From: Auanema rhodensis | Lineage: Eukaryota; Nematoda; Chromadorea; Rhabditida; Rhabditidae | DNA: 64,000 nt | Direction: 5' to 3' | Assembly (NCBI GenBank): GCA_964057225.1 | Contig: OZ059897.1 | Span: 9,982,001-10,046,000 of the forward strand | Shown here: positions 36,960 through 48,157 of the stretch, in pieces | Layout of the letters: each line of letters starts with the position of its first letter | Numbering within the stretch: position 1 is the stretch's first letter | The notes under the pieces: generated by a model | Told to the model about the DNA's origin: nothing | The model's database searches: none | The model's input: the letters and a program-made list of their open reading frames with translations, nothing else | Translations under genes and position numbers: made by a program

Positions 36960-37125
36960 ATAGAGGCTAACCGGGTCCTTTCAGCCAACTGCCTTATATA
37001 TGGGTAGGCGACTCCGCCCCTACGCGCTTCCGAGCACTTGTACGGCCGTCCTATTGCACCCGACACCGTTGTCTATGACGTGAGAGACCAGCCGGGCATT
37101 GGGCCAAGTCCCGCCCTGAGAATCA
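36960..37125 (-). promoter_or_regulatory. Compact GC-rich promoter with TATA box
   Basis: A G+C-rich island in AT-rich surroundings. Read on the minus strand it has, in order, a GC box (cagggcgggactt, complement of 37106-37118), a bZIP/UPR-like TGACGTGA (written on the plus strand at 37076-37083), a second GC box (ggggcggag, complement of about 37012-37020) and a TATA box (catatataaggc, complement of 36991-37003). Transcription would start near 36960-36970, about 90 bases upstream of the ATG at 36876. Confidence 0.5.
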
Positions 37126-38208
37126 TCGTCATCTTCCAACGACTTACATGAAGAACTAGGGAGAACTAAAAGAGAAAGCCAAGTAAGAGAATTAAGAGAA
37201 AAACAGAAAGAAAGAGAAAAAAAAGAAGAGGAACTACTTAGGAATACTGTAGAGAAATTTTGCAGCTACAGCTATTGCAGACAGTGGAGATGAAACAATA
37301 ATCAGAAATATTTGAGTGTTTTCATGCTAATATCCAGTTCAGACATAGTAGTTTACTTCTACCAAATGTTGAAATATCTGTTTTCACTCATTTTCAGGTT
37401 AGACGATATCACAACGAGCCATGGTTTATAATCATGATCAACCTACTCACACTTTCCAATTTTGAACTTTGCCATTCTAGTCAAATTATCTTATCAAGAC
37501 ACAGCATGGCTTATTTGGCTTTTAATATTATTTGGCAAATGATTATTCAACACAACCCTTAGATATTAATGTTCCGATACGCAAGCAAAGAGGAAGGCCT
37601 TGAACCTGAAGCATAGCCTTACAACCAAATGGGTTTGGGTCCCATTTAGTAACTAATATGGTCTAATTTTCTGAACATGATGACGTTTGAAGTGCAGCAG
37701 ATCAGAATCTTTTATGTTATGCTAAACAAGATTTCTGACGAATCTAATGAATTTCAGATCTTCAGGAACTAAAAAGTTCTTGTTCCCCATCTGTTGGTTT
37801 ATGAAAGCCTCTACTGTTAGTAGTACTTTCAAAATACTCTTATCATTTGCTGCTGACGTAGAAAAATATTTTGTACGAACAAAGTTTAAGCTTGAATGAG
37901 ATCAAAGTATCTCGTGTGGTTATGAGTTTTGCGAACATGATACCGTAGCAATAGATTCAAACAAGCTTTACCCTCCTTTCTTACTGCATGTTAACAGTTT
38001 ATAAAAATGTACAGGATATGTATTGTTCACAAAAAAGAACACTAATTGATACAAATGAATCAACTAGCAAATAACACGATAATTTGATAAAAAGAAAAAA
38101 AATTATTATAAATTTCTGAATTTACTAAGATGATCGTCTTTCGTAGTTTTTGATGTGTGCTCTTAGTTAGTTGCTTTGTTTCTCATTCCATTTTTCTACT
38201 GATCATAC
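37126..38208. other. Intergenic region, no gene seen
   Basis: Purine-rich just left of the GC island (gagaaagccaagtaagag, agaaaaacagaaagaaag), then unremarkable AT-rich sequence without a frame or motif that I can support. Confidence 0.5.
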
Positions 38209-41200
38209 ATGAGCATGTACAACCAATTACCGTATACTTTGCCTAAGACACACGCATGTAGCTACTTCTTTTCTTACTTTTTAATCTTTATTTATCGAAT
38301 TATATTGTATTATTCTGATTATTATTATAACTTTTTTTATATTTTCAATCAATCTCGTCATATTTTAGTCGTAACAGATTACTATGAACCTTCAGAACTA
38401 CTTGATCGAGAAGACTATATACACGTAGAAAGTACTATTGCCCCCGAAGACGTATGCATGTATATGGTCTTTGCAGACATACGTATCCATTATATATGGA
38501 TGGAATTAGATTTTTGCAAAAAAAATCAAAGAAATTCGTTTTCTAGTCATTGAGGAACTGTTCCATTGGTAAAAAGATCTTTTGATTTTCAATTTAAGGA
38601 ATACGGAAAGTAGAAAACCTAACCACACACTTCCCCACTAGTTCATAATCGAATTAACATACTGTCTATCTTTAGGCATATCAGACTTTTCAAATTTGAA
38701 GAAAATTGCCGAAAAATTTTTTAAAGATCGCTGATCAAATTTCTGAATGAACCAGAAATTAAAGGGGGTGGCTATGTGGATATTTCCTATATCGAAGCCA
38801 GGGGGGCCCATAAACTGACGAATTCCTCTGATTTTAATCTAATAGTCTGCTTATAAGTATGACTATTCAGTTTTCGAAATTTCGAATTAATTCTTAAAAT
38901 TTTTTATCGTATAGTAGTGTGGGGAGTGGGGGTCTGTTTATAAGCAAACAACTTAACGATAAAAATGATAAGAGACGTTTAGTAGAAGAGGTTAATTCGT
39001 AGAATACTGTCAGTAAAAAAACTTGATAAAACGGATGAGATTTGGAAAACAAAGGCTGCAATTTTCTTTTGAGTTGTATTCTAGGAACATAGGATGAATC
39101 TATGTTTGTTTCGCAACAATGATTCATTTTGTTTGTTGAAGACTTAGAGAGTCAAACTGATATTATATAATTACTCATTTGTTTGGAGAATTTCGTCGGT
39201 CCTTGTCATCTAGTTGTGATTGAACTTCTACGGCTTACATCATCATCATTATCATCATCAACATTATCGACGTTATTACGGTGATCTCGATCTAACTAAA
39301 GAAATTTTGTTTTATTTGTTTCGTACTGCCAGTTCCTGTTTCTTATTAGACGATTTCGTTCATTGTTAGAAGTTTGTCCGAAATAACTGGCTACAATTAT
39401 CCTCGACCTCTGATGATAATCAGTTTTACTCGTATGGAAGGTTCAGAGCTTACCAGACGACCAGTAACTAGCCAACCTTTAGGCTACCCAGCTTGTTTCT
39501 ACCTTACCTCAAACTGGTAAAACCACTTATTGTATGAATTTACTACGTAACTCATACTAGTTCAAAAATGAAAACATTAAACTTAAAAAGAAAGTTTAAA
39601 AAATGAAAATTCACGAAGTTTCTTTGAGGGGCCATCAGGGAAAGGGAAGAAAAAATGAAATTATATTGTACCAATTTCATCATGTTTCACTGATGCAGAA
39701 AAAAGTTTTATCAATTAGGTGCAGGACAGAGTTTATGTGATCGCTTGTTTTCACAATCACACATACTTTTTTCTTTCTAGGATTTTATACGAAGTATCAC
39801 CTGGTTCAGAAAAGCATTGGTGTTAAATCACCTAGGTGTTTGTTACGTCCAAGAAAACAAGACAGAAAACTTCCGCTGAGATTTAGAAAACGGAATGAGA
39901 GTACAAAACTGATTGTTGGAATTTGTTTGAATGGAGAAGAAAAGAAGAAAGGAACGAAGACGACGTTGGCGCTGCTGCTGCTGCTGCTGCTGCTGACGAC
40001 GACGACGACTACAACGACGACGACGCCGATGTGTATATGTGTGTATATGTGTGCGTTGGAAACAGAGAGCGAAATAGGAATACCACGTGTGGAGAATCAT
40101 GGGGATATCACGTGAACAACGACTTTTATCTACTCGAGCTTATTGTCAATGTGCGAAAAACTTATGAAATATATATTTATATATAATATAAATGTATATT
40201 TTTTAAATAAGTGCATTTTGATATACTGTACCAAAGTATCGTACATTACAAAAATTCGTTGGCATTTCGGTCAAGCATGTGGGTGTTCAATTGTAAACAG
40301 ATCAGAAATAAGTTAGGAGCCACTAAAAATAGATCATAAAGAGTCAGCATGAAACATGAATAAACTCATCTGATTCTCTTTAAAATCGTCCTAGTAAAGT
40401 GCTCACCTTTTGTGTGATAGTTATTATTAATGCCTTCTTTTTATATAAAACAAAAAATTTCGAAAATAGTCGAATATCTAATTCAAATCTGAAACAACCG
40501 TTCGTGAATCTAAAATAAGGGGGAAATGTAATGATTGAAATGTCACGTATTTGTTCACGTGAAACATTAATGGCTGTTAGATCTATCATGATATGTGAAA
40601 TGAGGGGAATATTCTAATTTTGAGATTGACGTTCCTTTATACATTTTTGGCTAAAAATCGTCATTTCAATGTGTTTTTTTTTGAATTTTTAATGACTGAA
40701 TTTTGGGAAATTATTCAATCAATATCATTAACACAAGACAACTTTTTTATGTTTTGTATACAAGTGATGTGTTAACTAATCATAGAGTCTGTAACTTGGA
40801 AACATATGAGACTTTATCATCAATTCTATTGAATTTAGGGATTCAATTTGTTTTTTTTTTGAAAGAAACAGGTAAAACTAAGAAACACAATGACATGAAT
40901 GATAGATATTTATCAGTTGACTTGTCGAATTGTGTTCGAAAACTGATGTATTCAGTAATGACAATTTGCCATTAATCTTATATGACGCAGATGGACAATT
41001 TATTTGAAGAACTATTTTTATTCCTCTGTCTGATGAATGAATAGTGGGTGGAGGGTGGAATAGTAAAAGAAACAAATCGGTTCACGTGCTTATGATAAAA
41101 CACTCAACCGCCTTCTCCTTTAGCTGATAACAAGTTGAGCGATTTATGTATGTATGATGCTTGGCCAAGAACATCAAATGATTGTTACTGCCTTTTCATC

Positions 41201-42036
41201 GTTTATCATTTGTTATATTGGTTAACGATATAAAAAATGAAAAATTATTATATGATTGGTAAAGTACGTCCATTGAAAAATTTTGAAAATTAATTAGGAT
41301 CATAATGTGATGATATTTACAATCATGAGAACAACATGTATTTTTGGTTTTTAGTCCAATTCAACTCTGGTCGAGAAGATGTTGGGCTCGAATAAACTTT
41401 CATCTTATCAAGGAAGTTCACTATCAATGTTTCTTTGTTATTATTTCTATCATTGTTTTAGTCTAGTTCTCTTTTCAGCTTGTACTGGTCAGCAAACTAA
41501 CTTATAAGGACATTTTTACCAGAATATACGGCATCGTTTTCCAGTTTTTAGCTGGAACTGCTTCTCAAGAAGGATACTATATAGAAAGCAAAAGCAGTTC
41601 ATGTATTAAACCAAGGACATTAATTGACTTCTAGTTTACTGGTCCTAGTATGTTTGAAAAGAAGAAATATAGTTATTAGGTATTCAAGAGTTCATGTAGT
41701 CTAGCGTAAACTCTAGCTGATGCCAGGTTCACCTGTTGCATCTTCTTGACCGACCACTATATGACCCAGTTGTAAGAGAATTAACAGTTTAAATATGAAG
41801 TAAAGTAAGTAAAGACAAATTTTCGTATTGTTACAATCTGCATGTACAGATTACGTGCTTCTCTTGTTTTCCAAGCTTTTACCATTGAGAGTATTTTGTT
41901 GAACCTCGTGCACAGTGATTCTTATCAATGAGATAAAGAAGCAATGATCATAAATAAAATTTTGATCCAATTTTGATAATAACTTGATTTCTTTACTGAA
42001 AATTTTTTTGGTAATTTTTATATTTAGAAAACAGTG

Positions 42037-42067
<31 letters not shown>

Positions 42068-42083
42068 TAATACCGTATTCTAA
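38209..42083 (+). CDS. Tentative four-exon small protein with Glu-rich tail
   Basis: Four candidate exons keep phase and together make 81 codons: 38209-38257, 38369-38451, 39781-39835 and 42028-42083 (TAA). The peptide begins MSMYNQLPYTLPKTHAF, has an acidic middle (DYYEPSELLDREDYIHVE), then DFIRSITWFRKALVLNHL, and ends in a run of nine Glu followed by VNTVF. Each junction has GT/AG borders. Against this model, two introns are long (about 1.3 and 1.9-2.2 kb) and no family is recognised. The Glu run could be only a GAA microsatellite. It may also be part of a larger gene with unseen exons. The final T-V-F could in principle be a PDZ ligand; that is speculation. Confidence 0.3.
39970..40026. 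repeat. GCT and GAC trinucleotide repeats
   Basis: A pure GCT run is followed by GAC repeats. Open frames across it on both strands (poly-Leu/Thr, poly-Gln/Arg, poly-Ala/Asp) come from the repeat. Confidence 0.9.
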
Positions 42084-42491
42084 TTGGAACCTGATGGAAA
42101 AAGAAGAACAAAATAAACATCATTACTTACTACTTGATATGATGATGCGACATTGTGCAAAATTCTTGTTGATGCTAGACTTCGTACAAGGGTAAAAAAG
42201 AATAAATTAAGCAGGTAAATGAAAGAAAAGAATTTTTTACTTCTTTTTGTTTCTATTAATCAATTTACAGTTGTAAGCTGTTTTTCATTTTTTCAAAAAA
42301 AACATACATAATGCCATCATATAATAATATATTGTTATACAAAGAGAATATTTGTAAAATGCAATTAAGGGGGGTAGTAGTATGAAGGAAAGGGAGGGAC
42401 GGAGGGAAAGAGGGAGAGGGGGATGTTCAAAATCTTTATTATTATTATTATTATTATTATATTCATTCATGCTATTTCTGAAATTAAAATG
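42084..42491. other. Convergent intergenic region
   Basis: Between the tentative plus-strand small gene and the minus-strand globin. It holds aataaa motifs (42111, 42201), a GGGA-rich purine tract (42384-42425) and a TTA trinucleotide repeat (42434-42460). Confidence 0.55.
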
Positions 42492-44727
42492 CTAAGCTCT
42501 CATTATGGCTCTAGCTTCTTGATATCCAGACAGTATATGTTCGCAGATGACGTGCAGAAAAGCTTGCCAAACTTTAAGATCTTCCTTCGACACACCTCCG
42601 ATTTCCTCCAATTCTTCTAGCATAGCAACCATAAATTCATCCCAATAAACGATCTAAAATCATGTAATAAACAATTTTATCTTTCCTCGTGTATGTGTTA
42701 ACATCGATTATGCTTTATGACAGTATGTCGTCAGAGGTGAGGTGGGGGGGGGGGGGGGACGTGAGAATTTTTTGTATTTCGTTACTATTTAAGGTGATGT
42801 TAATGGTGTTGGTGATGGTGATGATGGTGTATGATGATGATGATGATGTTAGCAAACTATTCCAGATTGTTTACGAAACTGTCTGGCACCGTCACACAGA
42901 TGATAACATAGTATGATGTTAACGTTGTCTTGATAACGGTTGATGTGCTTGTTATTAGGAAGAGATGAACATATTTGATTCCCCCCCCCCTCTCTTTGTT
43001 CAATTTTTCCATTTTCTATATAATCAAGTGCTGCAAACAATATGTATACATAAAACATAATTGTTCGTTAATTTTAGAAAATAGTATAAAGGTGATATGG
43101 CCAAGGTTTTTTTATTTTTAGGACAATTAGACGAAATTGTATGACCACTCATGGACTTTATAGCAATCAAGGTCATAAAGTTAGGAACTAAACTATATAA
43201 TTGCAAAAGTCCATGGTGATAGATGAAGCAGGACTTATGAAGTTCATGAAGAAGTTCATGAAATACATACATATGTCAGATTTCATGGACGAAACATAGA
43301 TCGTTCTCAACGACGGTATTGCAAGCTTTTTAAGAACAATTATTGCAGATAACTGCCCTGCTTAGTTCTTTCCAACATATTTTTGATGAAGAGCAGAATA
43401 AGAGAATGTAAGTGAATGAGAGAGATGGTTTTAACAGAGAGAAGATCAAACGAGAAAGAGAGAGATTGGGTTAGATAGAAATAAAAAACTGAGAGAGAGA
43501 GAGAAAGAGAGAGAAAGAGAGAGGGAGAAAGTAGTGGGAAAAAGGTTGACGTATAGAGATCGACGATCGGAAAGATATCTGAAAAGACGATCGAAAATTG
43601 CACCTTCTTCTTTGGGTCTTTATAGGTTAGGGATCGATTTTGGCTTTTAAACGCAATAGTTTAACAAAACTTCAAAATACTTATGGCCATTCTGCATTTT
43701 GAAAATATATTAAAAACAATTACGTTTTCTTTATCGAAGAGACAGGTTTCAAAACGGTCTTGCGAAGATTTTCGAAATTTCTTAATAATTTTCGAATTTC
43801 AAGGGAAATTTCAGGTTTTTCTTTTAGCAGTTTACAAGATATATTGTACCTTGAACGGCTCCTTCGAGTAGGCAGCATGCTGCTGTCCCATAGTATAGCA
43901 TGAATGTTTGAATTCCGAAATATTAGATATAAGATCTTCCTAGAAACAAATGCAAGCTTGCAGCATAAAGGTTGTCTTCAAACCATAATTAAGCAAGAAA
44001 ACCAGCTTGTTATCCTATTTGCTAATTGGCCCAATACAAAATCTCTTTCTTCATCATTTTGTGCATGAGATCTACTGGACATGAACACATCTCTCATGCC
44101 CTCATTTCTTCGAATTACATTCAATAAAACCTGCAAATTGGTTCAAAAAGTAAACTTTGAATCATACTATTTGAGGAAAAACCTTATGAAAATATTCCTG
44201 TTGAGAGATAATACAGGTATTCCAAATATCTCGAATGCGTTGAGGTTGGACACGTGGTCGACCACGAATTCTATCCAGCAGGGCTCCCATTATAACAATC
44301 TTGGCATTATAAAACTACAAAACAGCTTATTCAAGTAAAGTTTCTCTGAATGAATAATTAAAATATTGTACATATTAAACAGATAACCGTATAAAACTAT
44401 TTTAAATATTTCATAAATATCAAAAAAATATTAATAGGATTTGTGAGTTGAAGCGGAAATAAAAATGTCGGTCAAATGAAGGGTGCAGGAGCCGAATGGA
44501 AAAGCTATAAGTCTTGAACTCACCGAAGGTCTGTCCAAAGAAGGATTTTTATTGAAGACAGTAATTGTTTTTGACAATCTGTGGTTCAAGCCATTAACCT
44601 CTCGCTTGTCTGCTAAAACACTTGCAGGGTGCAAAATGTGAGGTAGAACTCTAAGAACAACATCACGTGTTAAGAAAATATTTAAGGGAAAATGTATATT
44701 TACTATATTCAACTTCATATGTTTCAA
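42492..44727 (-). CDS. Globin
   Basis: The coding core is four phase-matched exons: 44183-44314, 44038-44130, 43850-43939 and 42492-42653 (stop TAG at 42492-42494). The fold is recognisable from an A-helix RIRDIWNTC, a B-C segment VLLNVIRRNEGMRDVF, an E-F segment ending YTMGQQHAAYSKEPFK with the likely proximal (F8) His in QQHAAY, and G-H helices YWDEFMVAMLEELEEIGG and DLKVWQAFLHVICEHIL. Nematodes have many such divergent globins, often neuronal. A further exon, about 44524-44727 (ATG 44725-44727 or 44716-44718), joins in phase and would add an N-terminal extension of about 65 residues. If it is not used, translation could begin at MGALLD (ATG at about 44290) with an N-terminal glycine. The last intron is about 1.2 kb and contains a 15-G run (42744-42758) and a 10-C run (42981-42990). 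Confidence 0.78.
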
Positions 44728-46304
44728 GTTGTTGCAGAATTACATTTTAAAATTTGAAATAAGAAGAATATTTTAATAATTATACTGTATAAACATTTAA
44801 TTTGTATATAAGAAAAGAAGAAATGCCATAGAAAATGAGAGATTAAGCGTTTCTAATTTCTGATTTCTTCTCAATATTTTTATATAAAATTATCAATTTT
44901 ATTTTATTTATAATTTAAATAATATTTATAATTATTTATTAATAAAATCAGTTTAATCTTTATATTTATTTTATTCAATTCACATCAAAATACATGGCCA
45001 ATTAAATCTTAAAATTCACTTATATGTAGTTCATAAACTAATAAAATTCATAATATTACAAAACTAATATTTTTGAATTTTATTTAAATTCTATTCAATT
45101 TTATTAAAAAGTTTGTGATTTTTAATTATTTTAATAAATTATTATATCTTATGGTATCAGAAATAGTATTTTAATATTCTTGTGAATAGTGATAAACGAA
45201 TATTGAATTAACTCAATCCTCCTCCCCCCCTCGATAAGCTTAACCTTAAGCTTTAGAAAAATAGAAATAAAAACAAAATTCTGGAAAAAACACTACAATT
45301 TTTTTTCTGTGAGTTTTCTAGCAAAATCTTCTCTATTTTTCTCCTTCATACCGTCCTCCATATGTGCATCGACAGATGAGAAGATTTAAAAGTTTAGCTT
45401 TTCAATGTTAAGCTTTTCGAAAAAATTTTAACAAAAAAAAAGATTTAAATAAATTTTTATTCTATTAACGTTAAAATAACATTTTGAAAAAACTAATGAA
45501 AGCATAAATTATTTTTTAAATTTACTAAATAATTCTTTAATTACGAAGAGAGAGAGAGAGAGAGAGAGTAACTTGATGAATCAGCTTGATCCATTCAAAG
45601 AGTATCACTTGATACCTGTGTTATGTATGAAATGAACTATGATTTTCTAAATTCTCCACTATATTCCAACATTTTCTCCTCTAGCCTCATTGCAAATTAT
45701 TTAAAAAAAAAAGAAGATTTCTTTTAAATTTCAGGTGACTGATGGTAGAAAAAAAAATTCGAGCTGTTTAAACACCTTAAAACCTAAAATGCTGTCGGCG
45801 GATTAAGCATTAAATAAGTTGGACATTGAAACTGAGGAAATCTAGCATTACATTCTCTGCTCAAAATCTATATTTCCCTTTTCCTAATTTCTATTTTCTT
45901 CATCATCTGCCCCCACCTTCATCATCTTCTCTTTATTTCTCTTGCGATCGTCACATTACAGCAGTGGAGTAGGCGCGCCCGACCGGAAACGATTCTCGCT
46001 CTGTCTTCCCCTTTAACCGCTTTTTCGTCCAATATCAGCAACAGCAACCAGACAGCAATTCATCCATCGTTGCCTTGATTGAATATAAACTTCTATATTG
46101 ATTGAACGTTTTAATTTCCAGCAAAACTGTACATTTTAATTTGAAATGCTTGAACTATATTTGAGTACTAGCCATGAAATACTTTTTCATTTTTGAGCTT
46201 ATCCACCTCAATTATCTTTATTTTTTCATGTAAAAATTCATATCATACTTTCTTACTATCACAATCCGCCACAAAATTTTCTGTTCACTTACATTCCTGC
46301 TACC

Positions 46305-46308
<4 letters not shown>

Positions 46309-46371
<63 letters not shown>
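46309..46371. repeat. (CT)n microsatellite
   Basis: An uninterrupted CT dinucleotide run of about 62 nt. It accounts for the Leu/Ser-rich open frame at 46193-46669. Confidence 0.95.
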
Positions 46372-46373
<2 letters not shown>

Positions 46374-48137
46374 ATCACATTCTCATATACATTCACAATT
46401 GTGTATTGCTTTGGTTCTTCATTATCATAGAATCCAGTTTTTGCTTCACTTGCAATGGTAATAATGTTATATTGTCACCAATTTTGCTATCTGAATTTCT
46501 TTTTTCAATTTTTAAATATTTTTTCATAATATTGTTGTTAGACGGAAGCTATCATAATAAACTACATATTCAAGTCTCTACTACACTAGTCATAAAAGAC
46601 AGAACGATCTATCAGGCTCTTCCGATATTCTCTTCTTCTTCTATTTTTATCTTTACTATCCCGCATTAGATTCCAAAAAAATGTATATATTTCTCTATAT
46701 TCAGGTTGGAAACCAGTTATAATATGTTCTATTATACTAAACGTTCAGTTTGTGTAGTACCGATCATTGCAACCTTCTGTTCTTGTAGTAACTAAATTGG
46801 GAATCTCGGGTAAATGACAATCCTAAACCATCGAAGTTTAAACTTGTTAATAGCTCTTTCTTTGAAACGTTTTACAAGGAACCTGCTATCCTTTACTGTT
46901 CATACTCCTCCATTTCTTTCCTGATTGAAAGAAACTTCAGCTAGTATCTTGAAATTTTCTCCGTTACACACTCTTTTTGTCTTTGGTTTCATAATACTTG
47001 TTCGGCTCATAGCAATCGAACCAGATTGAATAGTTGGTAATCATTTCTTCTAACCGTGATATTCTTCATTATATTGCTAACAATAGTAGAAATTTAATAT
47101 GCGAATTGAGTCGGTTATTACAAATCGAAATCAATACTAATAAAACCAGGAACAGCTTGTCATCGTTATGAATAATATCTTTTTCCGCATCTTGACCTTT
47201 GCTTGAACACACAATTTCTCTCCTTCTCCCTATTTTACTATTCTCTTCGCTTTTATTCTCTTTTCTCTCATTTTATGCCATATCTCCTTTTCGTTCATCA
47301 TCTGTCCATCTGTTCCTCTGTATTCCCCGTCCTCTCTTAGTAAAGGGTCAGCCAATTAGCATTAGCACATATTATCGATTTTGTGTTCACCACCCACGCA
47401 TAGTTCTGAACGCTATTTCTATCAACTTATTCTGTTCAGCTTAACATATTAAAATTTTAATTATTCTGCATAATCTGGTATTGTATGTATGTCGTCAATC
47501 CAAAAATGTGGATGATTCTATTTATGGAACGTTAAAAGTACTATTTTTTACACTTCCTTCTCGTTTTTCTCTTTGAACTTACATCCAATTAACAGTGATT
47601 GTTTTCTTCAGTGAATTTTAATAACTTTGCTCATTTATATAATCAAAAATGAATGCTATGTTCATTTTTTAACTAATGTCATGATATTCTTTGTGTATAT
47701 GTTACATTTGTGAGTAACAATCACTTATCCTATTATGAATTTCCTTCAAATGTCTTAATCAATACGAATTGTAATATGGAGCAGCGCTAGTTTGAGTTGT
47801 TCAATGTCATAGCACTAATCCCCGAGGAATATTTTGCTTCGATAAAAGAGTTGTAGTGTGCATTTGAGTTACAGTTCTAATTTCGCGTAAAGATGTTAAG
47901 TAGGAGAGGAAACGATAATTAAATCTGCTCTCCGCCGAATATTGCTTCTTTCGAAGAGTTTTATTAAATTATATTCCGCTCCCTGATTTCTAATTGTCAA
48001 ATCGTACAATGTTCGAATGTCAACACTTTATTTTAGTTTCTTATTTAAATCGTATGCTTGTTCTCATGATTGAACTCTTTACACAACAAAGAACTCACCA
48101 AAATATTTGTTTTACATTTATTTTTCAGATAAATAAC

Positions 48138-48155
48138 ATGAGTTTGATAAATTAG
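48138..48155 (+). promoter_or_regulatory. Short uORF in the phosphatase 5' leader
   Basis: ATG AGT TTG ATA AAT TAG ends two bases before the main start codon at 48158 and lies after the likely leader acceptor, so it would be in the mature mRNA. Its position suggests it could lower or tune translation of the receptor phosphatase. Confidence 0.5.
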
Positions 48156-48157
48156 AT

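Larger units (their letters stand above)
44728..48157. other. Long intergenic region upstream of the receptor phosphatase
   Basis: Divergent between the globin and the phosphatase gene, so it should include both promoters. It is AT-rich except for a G+C-rich patch near 45970-46020 (taggcgcgcccgaccgg). GA repeats lie at 45550-45568 and a long CT repeat at 46309-46371. No supportable coding exon was found. The tatttttcag at about 48119-48128 is a probable leader acceptor. Confidence 0.55.

Noticed and set aside
39840-40186. Overlapping frames with poly-Leu/Thr, poly-Ala/Asp or poly-Gln/Arg
   Set aside because: All come from the GCT/GAC trinucleotide repeat read in different frames.
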